From Geothrix sp. (GTDB taxonomy: Bacteria > Acidobacteriota > Holophagae > Holophagales > Holophagaceae): a stretch of DNA of 64,000 nucleotides. Position numbers and translations under genes: made by a program. Numbering within the stretch: the first letter of the stretch is position 1; each line of letters opens with the position of its first letter. This document shows, in pieces, positions 53,712 through 61,424 of the stretch. The stretch spans positions 26,871 to 90,870 of the forward strand of contig JAVBYJ010000003.1 of assembly GCA_030824075.1 (NCBI GenBank), written 5' to 3'. The notes under the pieces were generated by a model that was not told the DNA's origin, searched no databases, and saw only the letters and a program-made list of their open reading frames with translations.

Positions 53712-53727
53712 TGTGAATCGAATCACA
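53712..53727. promoter_or_regulatory. Perfect CRP-type palindrome upstream of the porin-cytochrome operon
   Basis: TGTGAATCGAATCACA: exact TGTGA-N6-TCACA, the consensus core of E. coli CRP sites; FNR-family regulators bind variants of it. It lies 56-71 bp upstream of the porin start on the minus strand, near a likely promoter (TTGTGA then TACATA at N18 on the minus strand). The site fits control of electron-transfer genes by a CRP/FNR regulator. Confidence 0.6.
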
Positions 53728-53731
53728 AGTC

Positions 53732-53763
53732 CAATCTTTGATTGATTTGAATTCTCAAGATTG
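53732..53763. promoter_or_regulatory. 7-bp inverted repeat next to the CRP-type site
   Basis: CAATCTT (53732-53738) and AAGATTG (53757-53763) flank an AT-rich stretch beside the CRP-type site. Together the two dyads span about 50 bp of unusually AT-rich DNA. It may be a second operator of the porin-cytochrome operon. Confidence 0.4.
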
Positions 53764-54183
53764 TTAGACACAAAGATCTAGGGCCGAAATCAGATTTCGA
53801 TGGCACAACCTCTAAGACCCCTTTTTTCAATCACCCGTTGAGACGGGAATCCACGCCTCCTCCGGTTGGGTAGCTTCCTGAATCGTCCATATGTGACGCC
53901 TGCATCGCCGTCGGGACCCGCCGGATCCCGCGCATCGCCTTGGACCGTTTCAAGGTATCTGGGGTTGTGGACCTGGCGGTGACCCTGCATCCATCTTTCG
54001 AGATGAAACCTCACGGAACGAAGGAACAGCACCCCATGGACGGAACTCGGTTTTGAAGCCCCGTGAAGAACCAGAAAGCACGTATGGATAAGGATCCCCG
54101 CGCTCCTCAGCGACACGCGCCTCACCGACCCCACGGCGCAGCTGCAGGTCCACTTCTGAGCCGACCCGCTAGACTGTAAAGGC
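53764..54183. other. Gene-free stretch upstream of tRNA-Arg
   Basis: No gene with a plausible start, ribosome site and codon use is visible. Reading frames exist but have no domain or conservation cue. It probably holds the promoter of tRNA-Arg at its right end. I see no repeat, terminator or RNA motif that I can name. Confidence 0.5.
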
Positions 54184-54260
54184 GCGCCTATAGCTCAGGT
54201 GGATAGAGCAACGGCCTTCTAAGCCGTAGGTCGCTGGTTCGAGTCCAGCTAGGCGCACCA
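54184..54260 (+). tRNA. tRNA-Arg (anticodon TCT)
   Basis: Acceptor GCGCCTA pairs with TAGGCGC. The D-arm is GCTCAGGTGGATAGAGC. The anticodon stem-loop is ACGGCC-TTCTAAG-CCGT, anticodon TCT. The T-arm is GCTGGTTCGAGTCCAGC. A discriminator A and encoded CCA end at 54260. Confidence 0.96.
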
Positions 54261-54549
54261 AGTGCGCTTGGCTGGACTTGGACCAGCGGCTGGCATAGCC
54301 AGACGCCGTTCGAGTCCAGTGCCAGATGCGGCATAACCCACGCCCCGCCCCACTCCTCACCGCAAGCCTCCAAGTGTGCTTCAATCAAGGGTGTGTTCGG
54401 GCCGACATCCCGGCTGCTCGGCGTATGCGGTGTGTCTTGGACTCCAGGCACCCCCTGGCCGCTGCGGTGATACCGGAGGGTACGCCACGGATCACGTCGT
54501 GCCCGTTCCTTTGACCCCATGAAGACCAGAGACCCGACCAGGAGCATCC
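54261..54549. other. Gap with a tRNA-Arg T-arm fragment, no gene
   Basis: GTTCGAGTCCAG of the tRNA-Arg T-arm (54237-54248) recurs at 54308-54319, and CTGGACT at 54272-54278 is its inverted partner, so a hairpin-capable T-arm duplicate follows the tRNA. The pattern mirrors that beside tRNA-His and may mark an old attachment site. The rest leads to the start of the lyase gene; I see no riboswitch I can name. Confidence 0.4.
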
Positions 54550-55734
54550 ATGGACACCCGCAACAAAGGCTTCAACACCAAGCTCGTCCATGCGGGCATC
54601 CAGGAGGACGCGCACGGCAGCGTGGTGACCCCGATCTACCAGACCTCCACTTTCGCCTTCCGCAATGCCAAGCAGGGGGCCAACCGCTTCGCTGGCACGG
54701 AGGACGGCTACATCTACACGCGCATCGGCAACCCCACCACGGCCGCCCTGGAAGAGAACGTCGCCCAGCTGGAGAACGGCTTCGGCGCCACGGCCATGGC
54801 CAGCGGGATGGGGGCTGTCAGCACCGTGTACCTCGCCCTCCTCAGCAGCGGCGACCATATGGTGAGCACGGACTCCGTGTATGGCCCCAGCCGCGGCCTC
54901 ATGGAGAAACACATGAGCCGCTTCGGCGTGGAGAGCTCCTATGTGGATACCTCCGACCTGGAGAACCTCCGCCGGGCCATGAAGCCAAACACCAAGGTGG
55001 TCTACGTGGAATCCCCGTCCAACCCCGCCATGTCCGTCACGGATATCCAGGCGGCGGCCGAGATCGCCCACGCGGCGGGCGCCCTGCTGGTGGTGGACAA
55101 CACCTTCGCCAGCCCCCATCTCCAGAAACCTCTGGACCTGGGTGCGGACGTGGTGTTGCACTCCGTCACCAAGTTCATCAATGGTCACGCCGACATCGTG
55201 GGCGGCATTGTCGTGGCCAAGACGGAAGCCCTGCACAAGCAGATCCGGGCCATGCTCATCAACCTCGGCGCGAACATGGATCCCCATCAGGCCTACATGG
55301 TGAGCCGTGGCCTCAAGACCCTGGCACTCCGCGTGGAGCGGGCCGAGGAGAACGCCCGCAAGGTGGCGCCCTGGCTAGAAGCTCACCCCCAGGTGGCCTG
55401 GGTCCGCTACATCGGCCTGCCCAGCCATCCCCAGCACGACCTCGCCAAGCGCCAGATGACGGGCTTCGGCTCCATGATCGCCTTTGAACTCAAGGGTGGC
55501 CTCGAGGCGGGCGTCGTCGTCATGGACAACGTGCACCTCGCTGGCCTGGCCGTGTCCCTGGGCGGTGTTGAGACCCTCATCAGCCACCCGGCTTCCATGA
55601 CCCACGCCGGCATGGCCCGGGAGAACCGCATCGCCGCCGGCATCACGGATGGCCTAGTGCGCCTCTCTGTCGGCATCGAAGACCTGGAGGACATCCTCTC
55701 CGATCTCGAGCAGGCGCTGGGGCGCATCGGATAA
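54550..55734 (+). CDS. PLP-dependent trans-sulfuration family enzyme (methionine gamma-lyase type)
   Basis: 394 aa. Cys/Met metabolism PLP fold with Schiff-base lysine K208 in HSVTKFINGHADIVGG, the PLP-phosphate contact YTRIGNPTT, and the stretch ESPSNPAMSVTDI. The N-terminus KGFNTKLVHAGIQEDAHGSVVTPIYQTSTF is typical of methionine gamma-lyase and cystathionine gamma-synthase/lyase. The position that is Cys in Pseudomonas methionine gamma-lyase (YGCT) reads YGPS here, so strict methionine lyase activity is uncertain. It follows tRNA-Arg and is convergent with the HD-GYP gene. Confidence 0.87.
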   Translation: MDTRNKGFNTKLVHAGIQEDAHGSVVTPIYQTSTFAFRNAKQGANRFAGTEDGYIYTRIGNPTTAALEENVAQLENGFGATAMASGMGAVSTVYLALLSSGDHMVSTDSVYGPSRGLMEKHMSRFGVESSYVDTSDLENLRRAMKPNTKVVYVESPSNPAMSVTDIQAAAEIAHAAGALLVVDNTFASPHLQKPLDLGADVVLHSVTKFINGHADIVGGIVVAKTEALHKQIRAMLINLGANMDPHQAYMVSRGLKTLALRVERAEENARKVAPWLEAHPQVAWVRYIGLPSHPQHDLAKRQMTGFGSMIAFELKGGLEAGVVVMDNVHLAGLAVSLGGVETLISHPASMTHAGMARENRIAAGITDGLVRLSVGIEDLEDILSDLEQALGRIG

Positions 55735-55763
55735 GCCTGTCCTTCCACTGGTCGCGAACCCCA

Positions 55764-56831
55764 TCACAATTCCGCATAGGTACCGAAGACATCGCGGAAC
55801 GACGCGTGGTTTTGCTGAAATGCATCGAGAATCACTGGATCAAAATGCTCCGGCATGGTCCGCCCGTCACCGCGCGTCATGATGTCCATGGCCTTCGCAT
55901 GGTCCATGGCGGGCTTGTAGGGGCGCCTGCTTCGAAGGGCGTCGTAGATATCGCAGATGTTCATGATTCGCGCCGTCCGTGGAATCGCCTGACCCCGCTT
56001 GCCATTCGGATAACCCCCACCGTCCCACCGCTCATGATGATTGAGCGCAATTTCTGCACCCATCCTCAGGTAGGGTGAGTTGCTCTTGCCCAGGATCTTC
56101 GAGCCCATCAAGGGGTGCCCCTTCATGATCTCCCACTCATTCGGCGTGAAGCCGCTGGGTTTCAGCAGGACGTGATCGGGGATGCCGATTTTACCGATGT
56201 CGTGCATCGGGCTTGCGATGAAGATCATGTCCGCGAACGCCTCGTCCTCGCCCAGCAGCCTTGCCAGGGCGCGGCTGTAGTAGCTGATGCGTTTCACGTG
56301 AGCACCGGTATCTTCATCCTTATGCTCTGCCGCCCGCATCATCGTGAAGATGCTTTCCAGGTAGCTTTCCTGCAGATCGGCCGTCCGCTCCCGTACGCGT
56401 TGTTCCAGCACGTCCGTGTAGCCGACCAACTCTTTATGCAACAAACGCACTTCCAGCATATTGTGAACGCGTGCCAGCACCTCGGGCAGCTCAAACGGCT
56501 TGCTGACAAAATCCTTCGCACCGGCCCGGAGCGCACGCAGCTTCTGGCCCGGTTGGGCGGTGATGACGAGCACCGGAAGGTAGTCGTTCGGTGCCACTTC
56601 CTTCAGTTCCTCCATGACCTGGAATCCATCCATACCTGGCATCTGGAGATCAAGAAGGATCAAGTCGTAGTGGTGCTCAGCGTGAAGGCTGCAAACCTCA
56701 CAAGGGTTCAGGGTGGAGGTGAGGGACAGGTACCCGGCGCCGCGCAGCATGCGCTCGAGCAGGATGACGTTGGCTTCCTGATCATCAACAATCAGGATCT
56801 TGCCGCGAAGAATATCGGCGGGATTCATCAT
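55764..56831 (-). CDS. Receiver + HD-GYP domain response regulator (predicted cyclic-di-GMP phosphodiesterase)
   Basis: 355 aa from the ATG at 56831, which overlaps the stop of the upstream kinase; longer starts lie inside that gene. Receiver: ILIVDDQEANV, phospho-acceptor DLILLDLQMPGMDG, and K in VSKPFELPE. HD-GYP domain: EHKDEDTGAHVKRISYYS, catalytic MHDIGKIGIPD, and the GYP motif HHERWDGGGYPNG. It would hydrolyse cyclic-di-GMP when phosphorylated. Cotranscribed with the hybrid kinase. Confidence 0.94.
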   Translation of the reverse strand: MMNPADILRGKILIVDDQEANVILLERMLRGAGYLSLTSTLNPCEVCSLHAEHHYDLILLDLQMPGMDGFQVMEELKEVAPNDYLPVLVITAQPGQKLRALRAGAKDFVSKPFELPEVLARVHNMLEVRLLHKELVGYTDVLEQRVRERTADLQESYLESIFTMMRAAEHKDEDTGAHVKRISYYSRALARLLGEDEAFADMIFIASPMHDIGKIGIPDHVLLKPSGFTPNEWEIMKGHPLMGSKILGKSNSPYLRMGAEIALNHHERWDGGGYPNGKRGQAIPRTARIMNICDIYDALRSRRPYKPAMDHAKAMDIMTRGDGRTMPEHFDPVILDAFQQNHASFRDVFGTYAEL

Positions 56832-59512
56832 GGGCTTGCCAGCGGAGTGGTGGCGCGGGGCGCCTTGGTCTCCACCCATCCCAGCGCCCCGTCCACCGCC
56901 TCCATGAATTCATTGATCTTGATGGGTTTGGTTAGATAGCGGAAGAACCCTGCCTTTCGCGCCCGCTCGATGTCGAGCGGCATCGCATTTGCACTTAGGG
57001 CAATGACGTGAATGTGCGCCGTGGCCGGATCCGAGCGCAGGGCTTTCAAGGCTTCGAAACCATTGATGCCAGGCAGATTGATATCCATCAAGATCAAATC
57101 CGGCTGGAATTCGTGAGCCATGTCGATGCCCTTATCACCGTTCTCAGCGGTCAACAGGTGCATGTCGGGGTAGCGTGCAATGATCTGCTCGACCAGCACC
57201 AGGTTCGCTGGGTTGTCTTCGACATAAAGCAGGGTGTGCAGCCGCGATCCGCGAGTCACCTGGGGACTCGCCACGTTCATGGCGTCCACGCCGCCCAGCG
57301 GAAGGAACGGCTCAGCCACCGCGATCAGTTCAAACCAAAACACACTTCCACCACCCACAATGCTGTCCACTCCAATGACACCCCCCATGAGTTCGACCAG
57401 GCGCTTGGCCACCACCAGGCCAATACCCGTGCCTTCCTCTCCGCCTGTCTCCCGGCCGAGGCGATTGAACGCCTGGAAAAGTTGCGCCACCTGTTCCGGA
57501 TACAGTCCCGTGCCTGTGTCCCTGATGCTCACGCGCGTATGCCCGGATGTGCCCTCGGTGCATTCCACGGCGACCGATCCCTCTTTGACGTTGTACTTGA
57601 TCGCATTGGACAGCAGATTGATGACCACCTGCTTCACCCGGGTATGGTCGGCGCGGACAAAGCAGGGTTCGTCGAACCGGGGGAAGGTTATGTGGATGCC
57701 ACGCTGGTGCGCCTGGTGTTCAGTCATGCTTTGGCATTCGAGCATCACTTCGGCCAGCGATACGGGCTCCTGCGACAGCGGCACCCGCCCTGACTCGACT
57801 TTCGCAAGATCCAGGATTTGATCAATCAGCTTCAGCAGATGCCATCCTGCTCGAAGAATCTGGCCAAGGCTTTCCTGCTGTGAGTTGGTGGGTGGCAGGG
57901 CATCGGATTCCATGAGCTGGGCGAATCCGAGAATGGCATTGAGCGGGCTCCGCAGCTCATGGCTCATGCTGGAAAGAAACTCGGATTTCGCGAGATTGGC
58001 CCTTTCTGCCGCGGACCTGGCGCTCTCCAACTCGACATTCTTTTCCTGCAGGACCAGGTCCAGGCGCTTGGCCTCGGTGATATCCCGCGCAGCGGCGTAC
58101 ACGCCCTGAAGGTTCCTGTCCCGGTCGTAGAAGGTGGTCGCATTGAAGGACACCACTGTTTCCTTACCATCCCTGGCGCAGGCCGTGAGTTCATAGTTCG
58201 TGATTCTCTTTTCGCTCAGCACCCGCTTGATGCCCGCCTCGGCCCGATCTCGATCGGTGAAGTAGCTCTTGAACTGCGCGCCAATCAACTCATCGCGCGT
58301 GCAGCCGGTGAGTTCCTCCATCTGCTTGTTGACATCATTGATGAACCCGGATGGATCTGTGGTCATCAGCGCGTCCACGTTGGATTCAAAGAGAGAGCGC
58401 GTATAAAACTGACTGTCACGCAGGCGCTGGCTCAGCCGCTTCTGTTCTTCCTCGACCTTCTTGCGGGCCGTATTGTCCGTGCCGATCAACAGGTAACCGA
58501 TGATGACATCCTGGGCGTCGCGCAGCGCCGTGACCGACACGACCGCCGGGAACCGGCTGCCGTCCTTACGGATATAGGTCAACTCATAGATGTCTTCGAT
58601 TCCGCGGGTGGCCTTGAATACCAGGGCCTCGAAGCCTGGCGTAATCGGCGTAGAGAACTCGGCACTCAGTGTCTCGGCGCGGGCGATCACTTCCTGGGGA
58701 TCGGAAATGTCCGCCGGAGTGATCTTGTTCATGACATCGGTGGCGGCATAGCCCAACATGCGCTCGGCCCCGACATTGAAGATCTGGATGACGCCCATCG
58801 CGTCGGTGGCGATGCTCGAGAAATAGGCGCTGTTGAAAATCGCACTCTGCAGGGCGCCACCCCTGAGCAGCGCCTCTTCCGCCACCTTGCGCGCGGTGAT
58901 GTCACGGAAAAAACCCGTGAAGTAACGCTCTCCACTCGACCCCATTTCACTGATCACCATTTCCAGCGGGACGTTGCTGCCATCCTTTCGACGGCCCATG
59001 ACCTCATGGCCCAGGCCGACGATCCTCGCGTTTTCGCTCGCGCTGTAATACTCCAGGAAACCATCGTTCTGATCTCGATCCAGCTCGGGTACCAGCAGGC
59101 TGAAGTTCCGCCCCATGAGTTCATCGGCCTCATACCCAAACATTCGCTCGGCCGCCGGGTTGACCGATTCAATGATCGCGTCGCTGGCGCGAAGTGTAAT
59201 AACGCCGTCCACCACCGTATTGAGAACCGCCTTGATCAACTCGGCACTGCTGCGCGCGGCCTCCTGCTGATGCTGCGCTTCGCGGTTGACCAGGAGGATG
59301 AACGAGAAGGCCAGAAGCAACCCAAGCAGGCTGATGGAAACGATGAAGGTCATCAGACCATCCGCCGAACCAAGGACCATGTTGATGTGCGCCCGAGCCT
59401 TGGAGGCTGTGTTCATGTGCATGAATGCCCAGGTCGAAGCCACCACCAGCGCGATCAGCAACACCGCACCGGCCATCGAGGCAATCGTTCTCTGCTTAGC
59501 TTTCATGGCCAA
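56828..59512 (-). CDS. PAS-domain hybrid histidine kinase with C-terminal receiver
   Basis: 894 aa. Two transmembrane helices in the first 75 residues (SMAGAVLLIALVVASTWAF; LMTFIVSISLLGLLLAFSFILL). Three or so PAS/PAC modules follow (VNPAAERMFGYEADELMGRN; GAERMLGYAATDVMNK; VNKQMEELTGCTRDELIGAQF). HisKA has the conserved His in SSMSHELRSPLNAILGF, then HATPase (NLLSNAIKYNVKEG, DTGTGLYPEQ, EEGTGIGLVVAKRLVEL). A C-terminal receiver has Asp in PDLILMDINLPGINGF. Codon use and GC content look lower than the surroundings, as in its partner gene. Confidence 0.95.
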   Translation of the reverse strand: MAMKAKQRTIASMAGAVLLIALVVASTWAFMHMNTASKARAHINMVLGSADGLMTFIVSISLLGLLLAFSFILLVNREAQHQQEAARSSAELIKAVLNTVVDGVITLRASDAIIESVNPAAERMFGYEADELMGRNFSLLVPELDRDQNDGFLEYYSASENARIVGLGHEVMGRRKDGSNVPLEMVISEMGSSGERYFTGFFRDITARKVAEEALLRGGALQSAIFNSAYFSSIATDAMGVIQIFNVGAERMLGYAATDVMNKITPADISDPQEVIARAETLSAEFSTPITPGFEALVFKATRGIEDIYELTYIRKDGSRFPAVVSVTALRDAQDVIIGYLLIGTDNTARKKVEEEQKRLSQRLRDSQFYTRSLFESNVDALMTTDPSGFINDVNKQMEELTGCTRDELIGAQFKSYFTDRDRAEAGIKRVLSEKRITNYELTACARDGKETVVSFNATTFYDRDRNLQGVYAAARDITEAKRLDLVLQEKNVELESARSAAERANLAKSEFLSSMSHELRSPLNAILGFAQLMESDALPPTNSQQESLGQILRAGWHLLKLIDQILDLAKVESGRVPLSQEPVSLAEVMLECQSMTEHQAHQRGIHITFPRFDEPCFVRADHTRVKQVVINLLSNAIKYNVKEGSVAVECTEGTSGHTRVSIRDTGTGLYPEQVAQLFQAFNRLGRETGGEEGTGIGLVVAKRLVELMGGVIGVDSIVGGGSVFWFELIAVAEPFLPLGGVDAMNVASPQVTRGSRLHTLLYVEDNPANLVLVEQIIARYPDMHLLTAENGDKGIDMAHEFQPDLILMDINLPGINGFEALKALRSDPATAHIHVIALSANAMPLDIERARKAGFFRYLTKPIKINEFMEAVDGALGWVETKAPRATTPLASP

Positions 59513-59620
59513 TCACGCCTCCGCCGAAAGCAATGCCCCGCGGTTTCGGATACCTGTGATCCCACCGCCCTGCCCCAGATGCCCGGCCAGCCACCCATGG
59601 GTGGCTGGCCGGATGAACCG

Positions 59621-60355
59621 TCAGTTCACGTAGACCGTAATGGCGATTCGATCCATGGGGTGCCTGCGGTTGTGCAGGTAGTAGCCGCCCTCCCAGTAGT
59701 CGATATACATATCGTCGTTGCCGTACCAATTGTCCGACCAGTACTCGGGCCAGGGATCCATGACGCTGAACCAGAAGCCGCCGAACTGAAAGCGGGGAAA
59801 TCCGCCCACCACCACCAGGGGAAAAGTGAACATCCGGAAACCGAACTCAGGCCCAAAGTGACCACGGTAGCGAGCCTCGGGTATGCGGTAGCCCTTGTAG
59901 CCGCCTCGGTCCTGCCAACTGCGATGCTCAGCCTGCCAGTTCTGGGCGCGGTGACCCTGCCAGACGGTCCGGTGTTCGACTTCCCTTCTTCGCTGCACCG
60001 CCGGGGTGGGGCGCTTGGCCTGCTGCAGCCGCTGCTGTTCTCTCTGCGGCTGCTCTGGCTGGCCCCGAAGGTTTGAGGGTCGTTCCGCGCGCTGCTCCCG
60101 GGCCTGGGACTGTTTTCCCTGGCGCGTGGGCCTGGCCTGCGGCTGTGGTCTCTCGGGCCTGGCTGCCTGCTGGCGCTGGGGTTCCTCCTGGCGCGCGGGT
60201 CTGGCCTGCTGCCGCTCCTTCTCGGGCTTGGCGCTCTGTTCCTGATTCGGTCGCTTCGCCTCCCGTTCGCGTTGATCATGCTGAGCGTAGGCCGGAACCA
60301 TGGCCTCCAGCAGAAGGGGCAGAACCCCCATATTGATCAGTCCAAAGGCTTTCAT
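59621..60355 (-). CDS. Exported Gln/Arg/Pro-rich protein with conserved Trp/Tyr-rich C-terminus
   Basis: 244 aa from the ATG at 60355, with GGAGG upstream. A signal peptide (MKAFGLINMGVLPLLLEAMVPAYA) is followed by about 110 residues rich in Gln, Arg, Pro and Glu (low complexity). The C-terminal about 95 residues are conserved-looking: GGYKGYRIPEARYRGHFGPEF, then PRFQFGGFWFSVMDPWPEYWSDNWYGNDD and YYLHNRRHPMDRIAITVYVN. I recognise this C-terminal block as a widespread exported family without a known function. The AT-rich DNA at 60440-60520 could be its promoter. Confidence 0.72.
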   Translation of the reverse strand: MKAFGLINMGVLPLLLEAMVPAYAQHDQREREAKRPNQEQSAKPEKERQQARPARQEEPQRQQAARPERPQPQARPTRQGKQSQAREQRAERPSNLRGQPEQPQREQQRLQQAKRPTPAVQRRREVEHRTVWQGHRAQNWQAEHRSWQDRGGYKGYRIPEARYRGHFGPEFGFRMFTFPLVVVGGFPRFQFGGFWFSVMDPWPEYWSDNWYGNDDMYIDYWEGGYYLHNRRHPMDRIAITVYVN

Positions 60356-60619
60356 GGTGTTTGCCTCCAACAAGGTGATTCCCATGCCCCACGGCTCGGC
60401 ACTGGCTTCAGTGGCTGGCCTTGACGGGTCAGGTGGCCAGCCAAAGCCTAGCTATGGAGCATTTTTTATGCCTTGACCTAACTATATTTATTATCAAATA
60501 TTTGCAATGAAACATCGCGTCGAACGAGATAACGAATGCAATCAAGACGACGCAGCGACTCCTTCAATTCGATGGATGGAGACAGGCGATGCAGGCGCAC
60601 GTGTGGTTATCGGTCGACG

Positions 60620-61363
60620 TCACACCCACGCCGGTCCTTGGGGGCGGGAGGCCACCCCCGTTTTCTCGCCGACCAGGAGATGGTTACCAAAGCTGTCTTC
60701 GCCGGCTGCCGATGTGGGAAGGAACACAAAACCAGCGTCCACCCCATCGGTCTGGACGGCGGAAAGGGGCCGCCAATACACGCGCGGCGCCCGATTCCAT
60801 CCCAACCGAACGGCCACCCGCTCACACAATCGAGTCAGTATCGCCGCACCCCCGGCACGCGCGTCCATCACGCGAACCAGCAGCCGGCCACCTTCAGGCA
60901 AGTGGGCACCGATTCGGAACAACAGGGCCCGCTGCTGTTCGGGAGGGAGGTAGTGAAGCACATCCAGCACCGTCACCACCGTGCATTCAGGCCAGGGCTC
61001 TGTGCACAAATCACCGCACACGACCCGGATGACCGGATTCCCCTGGGCCAACCGCTGGGCAAAGCGGGCTTTGGGCGGATCCCATTCAATGCCGTGGATG
61101 TCATTCCCGAGGCCCCTCGCATCCAACAGCATCCCGAGAAGGCCCACGCCGCACCCCAGATCGAGAACGCTCGCCCCCGAGGGGATCCATGGGAGGACGG
61201 CCTGGTAGAGCCGATCCCGCCGCACCTTCCCCTTCGCATAGCCCGCGAGCCAGCGTTCACCCGGGCCCGCCGCAGACGTCAGCCTCGCGACCACCTCCTC
61301 CACAGGATCCCTCCGCCGGGCCGTGGGAGGGCCCGTGGTACCGGTGGCCTGGGATGGATTCAC
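60620..61363 (-). CDS. Class I SAM-dependent methyltransferase
   Basis: 247 aa from the GTG at 61363, chosen because GAGGAG is 8 nt upstream; earlier in-frame starts add unstructured sequence. Rossmann motif I VLDLGCGVGLLGML, motif II IHGIEWDPPKA, motif III VVCGDL and motif IV VVTVLDVLHYL are intact. The N-terminal helices (WLAGYAKGKVRRDRLYQAVL) match small-molecule methyltransferases; the substrate is unknown. It is 61 bp downstream of the P-type ATPase gene on the same strand. Confidence 0.88.
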   Translation of the reverse strand: MNPSQATGTTGPPTARRRDPVEEVVARLTSAAGPGERWLAGYAKGKVRRDRLYQAVLPWIPSGASVLDLGCGVGLLGMLLDARGLGNDIHGIEWDPPKARFAQRLAQGNPVIRVVCGDLCTEPWPECTVVTVLDVLHYLPPEQQRALLFRIGAHLPEGGRLLVRVMDARAGGAAILTRLCERVAVRLGWNRAPRVYWRPLSAVQTDGVDAGFVFLPTSAAGEDSFGNHLLVGEKTGVASRPQGPAWV

Positions 61364-61424
61364 GGCAAGTCTCCTCACTCTGGCGGCCTGAATGATATTC
61401 GGTTGCTCCCGCGCCGGACACACC

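Noticed and set aside
53790..54134. 114-aa open frame upstream of tRNA-Arg
   Set aside because: No ribosome site or domain, and amino-acid composition is not protein-like.
54261..54549. SAM riboswitch before the methionine gamma-lyase-like gene
   Set aside because: I could not find the conserved core or pairing of any SAM riboswitch class; the only hairpins derive from the tRNA T-arm duplicate.
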